Shown here: positions 25,695-34,600 of the stretch, piece by piece
How the letters are laid out: every line of letters begins with the position of its first letter
Numbering within the stretch: position 1 is the first letter of the stretch
Assembly (NCBI RefSeq): GCF_024519285.1
Contig: NZ_JAMZCY010000004.1
Coordinates: 558,001-622,000, forward strand
Direction: 5' to 3'
Length of the DNA: 64,000 nt
Source: Cohnella sp. WQ 127256
Lineage (GTDB): Bacteria; Bacillota; Bacilli; Paenibacillales; Paenibacillaceae
Notes under the pieces: generated by a model
What the model was told of the DNA's origin: nothing
Databases searched by the model: none
Seen by the model: only the letters and a program-made list of their open reading frames with translations
Translations under genes and position numbers: made by a program

Positions 25695-26162
25695 TCAGAA
25701 TTGCTTCGTCACCGCTAATATAATGTTGATAAGTACACCTACATGTATAATATCAAAAATGATCACAATACGACGGATGAGCACACGGGTTGCGTCTTCA
25801 ACACCTGTACCTTTGTCCTGAGCAGCCTTGACCTGCATGCCAATACGTCCCATTCGCGGTCCGATGATTAGGAAGAAGGTAAGCAGGATAAGTAAGAAGA
25901 TGTATTGCTTAACCCCCACCCATGACCAATCAAGGATGCCGTAATCGTTCATAATCGTCATGATGAGTCCGGTTACAAATATAATCGCTACTGACGTTAG
26001 GAAGAACGCTGCCGTACTTAACATAAGCTTGATCATTGGTATCTCTAATTCCGTACCCTTCGTCCTCTTAACACCACCAACAATGAAGAACCGCTCATAC
26101 ATTGCTCCGCCCAACCAACAACAAACCGCAAGGATATGCAGGATTAATAAGATATCGAACAC
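25695..26162 (-). CDS. DUF2269-like integral membrane protein (second copy)
   Basis: A 155-residue protein with four helices (about 3-20, 46-70, 80-100 and 130-150) and the opening LLILHILAVCCWLGGAMYERF, similar in plan to the protein at 13496. The charged loop between the third and fourth helices (QVKAAQDKGTG) is cytosolic by the positive-inside rule. It is a single-gene unit with no copper genes nearby, yet it keeps the same promoter-leader sequence as the copper-linked copy, so both probably answer to one signal. Function unknown; a redox or metal role is a guess. Confidence 0.65.
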   Translation of the reverse strand: MFDILLILHILAVCCWLGGAMYERFFIVGGVKRTKGTELEIPMIKLMLSTAAFFLTSVAIIFVTGLIMTIMNDYGILDWSWVGVKQYIFLLILLTFFLIIGPRMGRIGMQVKAAQDKGTGVEDATRVLIRRIVIIFDIIHVGVLINIILAVTKQF

Positions 26163-26259
26163 TAAACAACTCTCCCTTCATATGGATATGATTATTCATA
26201 ATGTATTCCGTGTGCACACCCTGTCATCCATATATAAAGTTCTCACTGCTTTTAAACAT

Positions 26260-26351
26260 TACCCTCTTGTCTTCGCGCATACTATTATCCGAACGTAGCA
26301 AAATAGTCGAATTCAGGTATACTTTCATTCACCTCACAGACAAAAAAGAAG
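26260..26351 (-). promoter_or_regulatory. Conserved promoter-leader region shared by two DUF2269-like genes, copy 2
   Basis: On the minus strand TTGTCT (26343-26338), 16 bases, TATACC (26321-26316), then CTGAATTCGA, TTTGCTACGTTCGGATAATAG and AGAGGGTAA. Order and spacing match the copy at 13991-14084. The coding genes behind the two copies are more diverged than these control regions. Confidence 0.65.
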
Positions 26352-26540
26352 GGGCTGTCTCATAAGTATCGAAATTAACTTTAAAGAGAGCTCATTCTTT
26401 TTTCATTAAACTGCTAAAACGGGCAACCAGATAATGATAAAAGGGCGGCGAGGATTGGTGGCATATAACCACCGGTCCTCGCCCACTGTCTTTTCCCAAA
26501 ACCATTACCGGCAAGCGGTTTTTCAAGCATGTTGCGGGAG
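26352..26540 (-). other. Gap with GGGGCTGTCTCA end-like motif and a long hairpin
   Basis: AGGGGCTGTCTCATAAGT at 26350 resembles the outer ends seen next to some Bacillota insertion sequences. At 26443-26484 GGCGAGGA, TTGGTGG, CCACC and TCCTCGCC make a long, nearly perfect hairpin. No transposase is recognisable. This may be the scar of a mobile element, but I cannot name the family. Confidence 0.35.
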
Positions 26541-26543
26541 ATC

Positions 26544-26635
26544 CGAAAAATTTCGCCCTACTTATGATAAGGTTCAGCGTAACGGGACTATCGGCGAAAA
26601 ATGCGAAAGGCGCTGTCGCGGTGCGACAGCGCCTT
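26544..26635 (+). repeat. Dispersed intergenic repeat, copy 2 (complete, with hairpin)
   Basis: Core 26551-26600: left box TTTCGCC, CTTATGATAAGGTTCAGCG, TAACGGGACTATC, right box GGCGAAAA. The left and right boxes are complementary. A separate perfect hairpin follows (26607-26635, AAGGCGCTGTCGC and GCGACAGCGCCTT), different in sequence from those after other copies. The TetR gene is transcribed towards it, so the hairpin may also end that transcript. Confidence 0.75.
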
Positions 26636-26670
26636 CGTAAGAGGATCAAATTAATTCAGTCCGAGAAATT

Positions 26671-27351
26671 CTACTTCTCCTGCTCCTTTATCACCTGCTC
26701 AATTCCCAGCAGGATCAGCTTCAAGCCGAACTCAAACGCCCGGTCGGTCCCCATCAGCTCGAACAGCCCGTTCGTGAACATCCTCCGGAACAATCCCGCT
26801 TCCGACTCGCTCATGGAGTCCAGAAGGCGAATCATCTCCTCACCCGGAAGCTCTTCCTGATCCTTAAGAATAGCGGAGACATTGCGCTCATGTTGATAAT
26901 CGTCTAGAACGAAGTAGAAGACATAGTTCACAAGCGTAGTAACCACTTGCATTTTTTGCTCTTGCTCAAGCGGCGTCGATTCCACACAGAGTAGCATACG
27001 GTTGGTGAACCGGATAATGTCCGGTTCGTGGGGCAGCGTCATCATCATGAGCTGCGTGGAGCAGGGATACCGGCTGAGCACACTCCGTACCGTTACCGCT
27101 AGCCCCGTCAGTTGCTCCTTCCAGTCCCCATTGGAGTGGAACTCCTCCAGAATTACTTTCGATACTTGGTTGGCCAGACGCTGGTAGAGATCTTGCTTGC
27201 TCTTGAAGTACCAGTACAGAGAGGGAGCCTGAATTCCCAACCGGTCAGCCAATCGTCTCATGCTGAATTTCTCGATCCCTTCCTCCCCCAAAAGCTCCCA
27301 CGAGGTTTCCAAAATCTTATCCTCCGAAATTTGAGGCTGCTGCTTCTTCAT
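26671..27351 (-). CDS. TetR/AcrR family regulator (TetR-class C-terminal domain)
   Basis: A 226-residue repressor. The helix-turn-helix covers about 12-55 (FSMRRLADRLGIQAPSLYWYFKSKQDLYQRL), and the ligand-binding part resembles the tetracycline-repressor C-terminal class. It is divergent from a MATE efflux gene, and the shared control region holds three copies of a TCTAACA-type operator, so it very likely represses both itself and the pump. ATG 27351 follows GGGCGG at seven bases. The inducer is unknown; cationic drugs are typical for this pairing. Confidence 0.9.
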   Translation of the reverse strand: MKKQQPQISEDKILETSWELLGEEGIEKFSMRRLADRLGIQAPSLYWYFKSKQDLYQRLANQVSKVILEEFHSNGDWKEQLTGLAVTVRSVLSRYPCSTQLMMMTLPHEPDIIRFTNRMLLCVESTPLEQEQKMQVVTTLVNYVFYFVLDDYQHERNVSAILKDQEELPGEEMIRLLDSMSESEAGLFRRMFTNGLFELMGTDRAFEFGLKLILLGIEQVIKEQEK

Positions 27352-27368
27352 CGTTATCCGCCCTTTTA

Positions 27369-27452
27369 TCTAACAGTGTAAGTTTATTCTTTACAGGTTC
27401 ATAGGTTCATGATATCATCTAACACTGTAAGGTTCAATCTAACACCGTTAGA
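27369..27452. promoter_or_regulatory. Three operator repeats between tetR-like and MATE genes
   Basis: TCTAACAGTGTA (27369-27380), TCTAACACTGTA (27418-27429) and TCTAACACCGTTAGA (27438-27452) share TCTAACA; the last is a palindrome and the other two are near-palindromes. They bracket both starts in the 121-base divergent region and are the obvious sites for the TetR protein. Confidence 0.75.
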
Positions 27453-27481
27453 CAAACATAACGAAGAAAGAAGTGATCCGC

Positions 27482-28834
27482 ATGGAAGCAGAAAACCTTC
27501 ATTACTTTGAAAAGGCACCGATCGCAAAAGCCGTAGCTCACTTCGCTGTACCGATGATGCTAGGCATGTCAATGAGCGTCATCTATTCCATCTTGAATGC
27601 CTATTTTCTTGGTACGCTCAACAATACTGCCATGTTAACCGCACTCTCACTAACCTTGCCGTTATTTGCGATCATTATGGCGCTAGGTAACTTGATTGGT
27701 ATGGGTAGCGGGACATTTATCTCCCGTTTGCTTGGAGAGAAAAAATACGATGTTGTAAAGCATGTGTCTTCATTCGCCGTATACAGCAGTTTAGCTCTCG
27801 GTCTTATCGTAATGGCCGTCGGCCTCCCGTTGATTGATCCAATCGTTCATGGCCTGGGGGCAACGCCCGACTCCTTCGGATTCACGAAGGATTATGTCAC
27901 GGTTATGCTTATAGGCTCGCCATTCGTCGTATTATTCTTCACACTGGAGAATATCGTGCGCTCTGAGGGTGCGGCAATGACGTCGATGGTCGGTATGATT
28001 CTCAGCGTTGTCGTGAATATTATTCTCGATGCGCTTGTCATCTTCGTCTTCCATTGGGGCGTGATCGGCGTTGCGTCCGCTACGGTCATTGCTAACTTGG
28101 TTGCGAGTGTATTCTATGCCTTCCATATGGGATATAAAAGCCAATTCTTAACCATCTCTATAAAATGGTTCAAGGCGACCAAGGACATTCTGAGCAATGT
28201 ATTCAAAATCGGAGTTCCCGTCTTTGTAATGAGTATCTTCTTGGGTGCAATGTCGCTCGTTATGAACCATTTTCTTGTCGAATACGGGGATCAGGCCGTA
28301 GCGGCTTACGGAGTTTCATCTCGATTATTACAATTTCCCGAGTTTATTCTGATGGGCTTATGCGAGGGAGTCGTACCGTTGATTGCCTTCTCTTATACAG
28401 CGAATAAAATACGCATGAAGCAAACGATTGGATTCACGATCAAAGCGATAGTGGCGTTAGCAGTCTTGTTCGGCGTCATCGTCTTTCTGATCTCCGATCA
28501 CTTAATTGGTTTATTTACGAATGACCCGCAATTAATTGAAATGGGTAGCTACATTCTGCATGTGACGTTCTTATCCCTGTTCATTTCAGGAACGACCACG
28601 TTGTTTACGGGGATCTTCCAAGCAACAGCGCAAGGAACCGCTGCGTTTATTATGTCAGTTATTCAAGGGATTACTCTGATTCCCGTGTTGTATATCGCCA
28701 ATCGAATGAACGGCTTTCACGGAGTGATCTGGTCCCTCGTCATTGCGGATGCCGTCGCGTTCCTTGTGGGTGCCCTCATGCTGTATGTTCTGCGGACCAA
28801 ATTGCAGCCGGATTTGGAGCATTTAGTACAGTAA
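27482..28834 (+). CDS. MATE family efflux transporter, MepA-like
   Basis: A 450-residue antiporter with twelve helices in two similar halves. It shows the MATE patterns MLGMSMSVIYSILNAYFLG at the first helix and IGMGSGTFISRLLGEK after the second. MepA-type proteins expel cationic drugs and dyes using sodium or protons. I place the start at ATG 27482; GTG 27473 in the same frame cannot be excluded. It is controlled by the divergent TetR gene. The substrate range is not readable. Confidence 0.9.
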   Translation: MEAENLHYFEKAPIAKAVAHFAVPMMLGMSMSVIYSILNAYFLGTLNNTAMLTALSLTLPLFAIIMALGNLIGMGSGTFISRLLGEKKYDVVKHVSSFAVYSSLALGLIVMAVGLPLIDPIVHGLGATPDSFGFTKDYVTVMLIGSPFVVLFFTLENIVRSEGAAMTSMVGMILSVVVNIILDALVIFVFHWGVIGVASATVIANLVASVFYAFHMGYKSQFLTISIKWFKATKDILSNVFKIGVPVFVMSIFLGAMSLVMNHFLVEYGDQAVAAYGVSSRLLQFPEFILMGLCEGVVPLIAFSYTANKIRMKQTIGFTIKAIVALAVLFGVIVFLISDHLIGLFTNDPQLIEMGSYILHVTFLSLFISGTTTLFTGIFQATAQGTAAFIMSVIQGITLIPVLYIANRMNGFHGVIWSLVIADAVAFLVGALMLYVLRTKLQPDLEHLVQ

Positions 28835-28909
28835 AAAACATATAAGGATTCTTATTCACATATTTTTGTTATGGCGGGATATGAGCACTTTGGTAAGGAG
28901 GGCAAAATC

Positions 28910-29767
28910 ATGGTGCTATATAAAAAAACGAATATAGAAGGATTGAATATTTTTTTTCGTGAAGCCGGGTCTCCGAATCATCCAACCATTATCCTTCTTC
29001 ATGGATTTCCAAGCTCTTCACACATGTTCCGGGACTTGATTCCTCTTCTTGCAGACCGATTTCATGTCATCGCTCCTGATTACCCCGGATTCGGAAATAG
29101 CAGCATGCCTACAACGGAAGAATATCAGTACACCTTCGAGAATTTATCTATTGTGATTGAGAAGCTAATCGCTAGACTCTGTATTTCTCACTATATATTG
29201 TATGTCCATGATTATGGGGGACCTGTCGGATTTAGGTTGGCTATTCGCAATCCGCAACGTATTGTTGGCTTTGTTATTCAGAATGCAGTGGCAGATGAGA
29301 AAGGTCTGGGGAAACCGTTCGATCTCTTTAAAGCGCTTTGGGCGGACCGAAATCAAGCAACTGAAGCGGCATTTGCCAAGCTTATAACGTTTGATTTTAC
29401 GAAAAGTCAATATTTAGTTGGGGTATGTCATCCTTACCTGATTAGCCCAGATGGATATTCGATGGATCAATTTTTTCTGGACCGCCCTGGAAATAGCCAA
29501 ATCCAGCTGGAGCTAGGCTACGATTATAGAAAAAATGTAGAGGAATACGTCGTCTGGCAGCAATACTTACGAACCTATCAGCCACCTACACTAGTAGCGT
29601 GGGGTAAAAACGATTTTATCTTTACATTGGAAGGGGCCTATGCGTTTAGTAGAGATTTAATCCATATCCAAACTTGTTTTCTATGTGGGGGGCATTTTGT
29701 GTTGGAGGAACAAAGTCGACATGTTTCGGAGCTTATCAAGAGCTTCTTTGGTCGCATAGTAGGTTAG
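28910..29767 (+). CDS. Alpha/beta hydrolase, epoxide hydrolase/haloalkane dehalogenase-like
   Basis: A 285-residue alpha/beta hydrolase. The oxyanion HG appears in LLHGFPSSSHMFRD, the nucleophile elbow reads HDYGGPVG, so the nucleophile is aspartate and not serine, the acid is in WGKNDFIF and the catalytic histidine in CGGHFVLEE. An aspartate nucleophile points to the epoxide hydrolase, haloalkane or fluoroacetate dehalogenase branch. ATG 28910 follows AAGGAGGGC; the earlier in-frame ATG 28871 lacks a site. It ends 15 bases from a convergent GNAT gene. Confidence 0.85.
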   Translation: MVLYKKTNIEGLNIFFREAGSPNHPTIILLHGFPSSSHMFRDLIPLLADRFHVIAPDYPGFGNSSMPTTEEYQYTFENLSIVIEKLIARLCISHYILYVHDYGGPVGFRLAIRNPQRIVGFVIQNAVADEKGLGKPFDLFKALWADRNQATEAAFAKLITFDFTKSQYLVGVCHPYLISPDGYSMDQFFLDRPGNSQIQLELGYDYRKNVEEYVVWQQYLRTYQPPTLVAWGKNDFIFTLEGAYAFSRDLIHIQTCFLCGGHFVLEEQSRHVSELIKSFFGRIVG

Positions 29768-29781
29768 AGGTAGCTCTAGTA

Positions 29782-30219
29782 TCAAATATTTAATGACATA
29801 TAGTTCTTTCCTTCAACAAAACCAAATCCTTCATACATCGGTTTAGCCATATCAGACGAATGGAGCAGGATTTTTCTAATTCCTTGTGTCTTCAAATCGT
29901 CCATTGCTTCACTAACAAGTTGGGATACGATACCTTGACGACGGTAGTTTGGGATTGTGAAAACATTAGCCATGTATGCAACCAATCCAGAAGGATTGTC
30001 AAATCGTGGTGCAAATCGACATAAGCAAAAACATACTGAGGATACAACTACTCCTTCATCATCAGCGACCCATACAACGAGTGACTTGTCTGATAATGAG
30101 GAATCAAAGTAGTTTCTAAATGTTTCATCCATACTATTGTTGTCCTCATGACATAATAAGATCTTACGAAATTTAATTAACTGCGGTATATCGGTTGTAA
30201 TCGCTTTTCGAAACAGCAT
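29782..30219 (-). CDS. GNAT family N-acetyltransferase
   Basis: A 145-residue acetyltransferase with the acetyl-CoA motif VFTIPNYRRQGIVSQLVSEAMDDLK (Q/RxxGxG/A type) and the final strand-turn PMYEGFGFVEG. It acetylates an unknown amine. ATG 30219 follows CAGGAGGGA. The MerR gene lies 43 bases upstream on the same strand, so both are probably one transcript. Confidence 0.87.
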   Translation of the reverse strand: MLFRKAITTDIPQLIKFRKILLCHEDNNSMDETFRNYFDSSLSDKSLVVWVADDEGVVVSSVCFCLCRFAPRFDNPSGLVAYMANVFTIPNYRRQGIVSQLVSEAMDDLKTQGIRKILLHSSDMAKPMYEGFGFVEGKNYMSLNI

Positions 30220-30262
30220 GATTGACTTCCCTCCTGTTCAAAATATCATTTTTCAAGTCTGC

Positions 30263-30634
30263 TTAACGAATGCCTGTCCCTTTATTAATGAAATTTTTGT
30301 AGGCTGCAATTTTGTCATTTAACACCTTCTCAGTGGCTGTTAAGTTTCTGATTTGATCCTGAACAGAGTTTCTATGATCTTCGAGAAGGTTCAAGCGGGC
30401 TTGGGTCGTATGCACTCCTTCTAAATATAACTGCGCATATTCTCTGATTTGTGAGATAGGCATTTGGGTTTGTTTCAACCTCATCACAAATCGCAGCCAA
30501 GCAAGGTTGGAGTCATCATATACTCTTTCTCCATTCGCATTACGTATCGGAGCAATAATCTCTTCCTTCTCATAATATCTCAGTGTATGTGCGGTTATCC
30601 CCAATAATTTGGCTACATCGCTGATCGTATACAT
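30263..30634 (-). CDS. MerR family transcriptional regulator
   Basis: A 123-residue MerR protein: MYTISDVAKLLGITAHTLRYYEKEEIIAPIR is the winged helix, followed by a coiled coil to about residue 115 and no cysteine-containing effector tail. I start at ATG 30634 because the family begins right at this Met; an in-frame ATG lies eight codons upstream. A MerR-type promoter with a 19-base spacer lies between it and the divergent SDR gene, so the SDR gene is its likely target. It resembles aldehyde- or carbonyl-responsive MerR regulators such as AdhR, which is suggestive only. Confidence 0.88.
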   Translation of the reverse strand: MYTISDVAKLLGITAHTLRYYEKEEIIAPIRNANGERVYDDSNLAWLRFVMRLKQTQMPISQIREYAQLYLEGVHTTQARLNLLEDHRNSVQDQIRNLTATEKVLNDKIAAYKNFINKGTGIR

Positions 30635-30689
30635 ACAAGCCCCCGAATCTATCTTCATTTTATGAGTCTCCCATCATTATAAAAAACAA

Positions 30690-30720
30690 TTGACTTAGAG
30701 TAAACTCTAACCTATATAAT
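30690..30720 (+). promoter_or_regulatory. MerR-type promoter of the SDR gene, 19-bp spacer
   Basis: TTGACT (30690-30695) and TATAAT (30715-30720) are separated by 19 bases holding the dyad TTAGAGT-AA-ACTCTAA. This is the canonical geometry for MerR activation and points to the SDR at 30773. Confidence 0.88.
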
Positions 30721-30772
30721 CTAATCGTTGCTGGTTCACCATACATTCTCTTAGAAAACGGGAGGAAATCAC

Positions 30773-31531
30773 ATGAAATATACTGTAATTACAGGCGCCA
30801 GTTCAGGTATAGGTTATGAAACCGCTATAGCTTTTGCAGCTCGCGGCAAAAACTTAATTGTTGCAGCCCGCAGAAAGGAACAGCTGGAGGAATTAAAGTC
30901 TGAAATTACTCGTATTTACCCCGATGTAGATGTCGTCATTCGAGCGACTGACTTATCCGTTTCCGAGAATGCTTATAAGCTCTATGAAGGTCTACAAGGG
31001 TACCAAATCGAAACTTGGATCAACAATGCGGGATTCGGCAACTTTGCTTCAGTCGGCCAGCAAGATTTAGATAAAATATCGGCAATGTTGCATCTGAACA
31101 TTGAATCGTTGACGATACTTTCCTCTCTATTCGTTCGTGACTACTCCAATGTTGAAGGAACACAATTAATCAACGTTTCATCCGGTGGGGGCTATACGAT
31201 TGTGGGAAATGCCATTACGTACTGCGCAACTAAGTTTTATGTGAGTGCCTTTACTGAAGGACTCACCCATGAGTTGAACAGTCAGGGTGCACTTATGCAG
31301 GTTAAAGTGTTGGCACCTGCCGCAACGGAAACAGAATTCGCGAAGCGTTCTTTCGATATCTCGGAATTCGAATATCTTGGTACTGTGCCGAAGTTCCATA
31401 CCGCGAAGGAAATGGCTGGATTCATGCTTGACCTGTATGACAGCGACCGCGTTGTAGGAATTGTGAATGGTTTAACGTACGAGTTTCAATTGAGAGATAC
31501 CATTTTTAATTATGTGGCGAGCACTCGATAA
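30773..31531 (+). CDS. SDR family oxidoreductase under MerR control
   Basis: A 252-residue SDR: TGASSGIG at residues 7-14, an arginine pair after the second strand (VAARRKEQ, favouring NADPH), NNAGFG, the serine in INVSSGGGY and the catalytic YCATK. It resembles carbonyl or aldehyde reductases of the DltE/YqjQ type. ATG 30773 follows GGGAGGAAA. It is a single-gene unit between the MerR promoter and a strong terminator, and is not closely related to the duplicated SDR pairs. Confidence 0.9.
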   Translation: MKYTVITGASSGIGYETAIAFAARGKNLIVAARRKEQLEELKSEITRIYPDVDVVIRATDLSVSENAYKLYEGLQGYQIETWINNAGFGNFASVGQQDLDKISAMLHLNIESLTILSSLFVRDYSNVEGTQLINVSSGGGYTIVGNAITYCATKFYVSAFTEGLTHELNSQGALMQVKVLAPAATETEFAKRSFDISEFEYLGTVPKFHTAKEMAGFMLDLYDSDRVVGIVNGLTYEFQLRDTIFNYVASTR

Positions 31532-31561
31532 ACTAGTCTCTTATTGCCAAGTATTTAAACA

Positions 31562-31612
31562 TCGAAAAGGCTCGTAACGGTCACTTAAATGCACCGTTCG
31601 AGCCTTTTCGAT
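31562..31612. terminator. Terminator between convergent SDR and chitinase genes
   Basis: TCGAAAAGGCTCG and CGAGCCTTTTCGA pair perfectly, with inner ACGGT/ACCGT. It can serve the SDR gene and the minus-strand chitinase gene. Confidence 0.85.
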
Positions 31613-31641
31613 TTAGAGTTTTTTCGATTTATTCGTCCGAG

Positions 31642-34600
31642 TTAGTTCGATAATGCTAGGGTACGCAACATTCTCATTGCAACAACAGTCGCTTGTGCTT
31701 TGGTCGTATTGGACTTCGGATCAAGCTTGGTTGCAGAAACCCCTGTAAGGATTTTAGCATCGAGTATCAGAGCTACGGCAGACTGAGCATAAGTTGCAAC
31801 ACTGCTCCGATCTACGAACGGATTCAATACTACGTTACTCGCTTGTTTCGTATTGCCTTCATATTGCATAGCATTAGCAATAACAACCGCCATATCTTGA
31901 CGAGTAATGAATGCATTCGGATCAAAAATAGTTGCTGTCTTCCCTTTAATAATCCCAATCTCTTCTGCGGCAATAATGTCTCGTGCAAACTTCGTTTGGC
32001 TATTCACATCATTGAACGGTGAGTTCGTCAATGAAGGTGCTACACCTAGAGCTTTGACTATAATCGATACGAATTCACCACGAGTAATTTTGTCCTCTGC
32101 TCCGAACAAGTTAGCGTTCACGCCAGATACGATTAGTTTGCTAGCTGCTGCCTCCACATCCGCTTTTGCCCAGGCAGCCGTCACATCATTAAAGGATGCA
32201 CCGGACTCCATAACCGTGTAGATGCTATTACCTGCTCTTTTCAACGTTACGGCTACGGTACCATCTGTATGATTCGTAAATACCGTTGGCACAGGATGAT
32301 ATTCGCCTGTTGCTGGGTCGAACACTACACCTGTTGCCTTGCTTTGATTAAAATCTACTTTGCCTAGCTTGAAGATACGGCTAATATAGATTCCATTGAA
32401 TTCTGTTAGCTCTTTCCAGATATTATCTGAGCCTTTGACCTCAATCTTAAACTCTGTAGGATCAACCAACGTTTTGATCCCTTTAGCCTTAATCTGATCT
32501 AGTACAGACTGTGCAGGTGTCTGGATCGTGAATCTAAAATCTACAACATCCGATCCCAGATTAAGTGCTCCAATTGGAACAAGGTATTCTATATTATTGA
32601 GTACAATAGATAAGGTAGCTGAAGTTCCTTTCTCAGCAATCGCCTTGATGACCGAAGCTGCTATGACTACTTCAACATTGTTATCCGTCTCTTCCACGAC
32701 AAGCTGTATATGGTTGGTGGTCGATTGTCTAATCGCTGCAATCGCTTGCTCTGCGTCCAACTTAGCAGTCGTTTTGTTGCCTGATTTCGTTATTTGCAAC
32801 TTGATCGTATCCACTGGTGCTGGAGTAATAGATCCTGTTCCAGAGCCAGTACTTGGTTCCGGGCTTGGGCTTGGTTCTGGGCTTGGGCTTGGTTCTGGTT
32901 CTGTACCTGTATCCCCCTCCAGATTCGTCATTTCTTTCAGCGGCTTACTCATTGCAGATACTCTCTCAATACGAGCGCCATCTTTCTCAACAGCAATAAT
33001 TTCAATCATGTTCTCGCTGTTAGGGGTAAGCTTCGTTACATCAAATCTTGTTGATTCGCTATAGCCGTGCCATACCTTATTGGCAAACACATCATAACCA
33101 GTAGCCCCTGCAACTGTATCCCATCCTACATTTATCGTAGTGTCAGTTTTGCTAATAGAAACGACATTCTGTGGAGCGGCAAGTGCATTCGTATTCACAA
33201 CTCCATGAATAGGAAGATCATTCACAAGCTGTGTGGATAATGTTCCGTTTCGATCCCCAGTAATATCCCAGCTCATCACGCCTGCAAGATCAAGCGTCTT
33301 CACTAAGGATGCTTTATACATCATGGACTCGGTATCGTCATAGGAAATAAAAGTACCGTCTGCCTCGTTATACAAATAAGGCACTTTGGCTGATTCGTTC
33401 CAATATCGAACAAAATCCTTGTCTTTAAGATAAACATCTTCTATATCATAAATATCAAATTTCCCATTCTCCCAAGTACCGAATTGAGCAAACTCTGCAC
33501 ACGGGACGTATTCGCCTTTCGCCTCACAGCCTGTCCATCCGTTTCCGAAGAAAGGTACTCCTAGGACTAATTTATAATTGGGTACTCCACCATTCAAATG
33601 TCCTGTAGCTCCGCTATAGACGTTGTTACGCTTCGCGCCCGCTGAAGGGCTAGCCGGATCATAAAACAACGGTGCATTATGATAACCAGATGTATTCCAG
33701 TTACCGCTATAATCATAAGTCATAATATTTATGAAATCGAGGTACTTCGAAGAATTAGCCAAGTCTGCATTGTCTACAAAAGATTGACCTTGATAAGAAG
33801 CAATCGTCAGCAGATAATACTTGCCATCTATTGAACCTGCTGCATCAAGCGCCTCACGCACAGTCTTCATTAACAATGTAAAATTCTGTTTGTCTTCTGG
33901 CCTTCTCGAATTATCGATATCCCCACCCTCTACGGGATACTCCCAGTCAATATCAAGACCATCGAATCCATACTCACGCAGAAATTTAACTGCTGAATTA
34001 GCAAATAAACGTCTATTTACTTCCGTATTCGCCATATTGGAGAAGTTCTTCGACCAGCTCCATCCCCCAACAGAAACCATTTGATTCAGATGTGGATTAG
34101 CTTTTTTAAGCGCCTGAAGATCAGGAATATTGATTGCATCTGCTGCTGGGTCACCGAGTATCATTTCCCCATCAAATACGTATCTATCTTGCAGAGGAAT
34201 AGTACTGTCCTGGCAGTCTCTACCTCTAGATCCCTCTTCCTTCCAGCACAGGTCTGCGAAAGCATAATTGATGTGTGTAAGCTTGTCTGCTCCAATATCT
34301 CTGTCAACATCCTTTAACGAATAATTTCTTTCATTCGGATGTCTAGCCCATGAGGTATAGTAAGTAACGCTATTGTAATTACTTCCTGGTACAGCTGTGA
34401 CCACATCACTTGCGGGAGATTGCCATAGCTTGTTCTTAGCGACTACCTTGAAGTCATAGGACTCGCCTTCCGTAAGTGCTGTCGCAACATACCGATTAGA
34501 ATACGTTGAAGCGATTACACTTGGACCCTTATAAATATCATATTCGATTGCACCAGGTGTAGGCGCCCATCCTAATGCCACGGATGATTTTGTTGCACTC

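Noticed and set aside
26392..26649. 85-codon minus-strand frame as a transposase tail
   Set aside because: The frame crosses repeat copy 2 and a long hairpin; no transposase motif (DDE or HUH) is seen, so I kept only a possible mobile-element scar.
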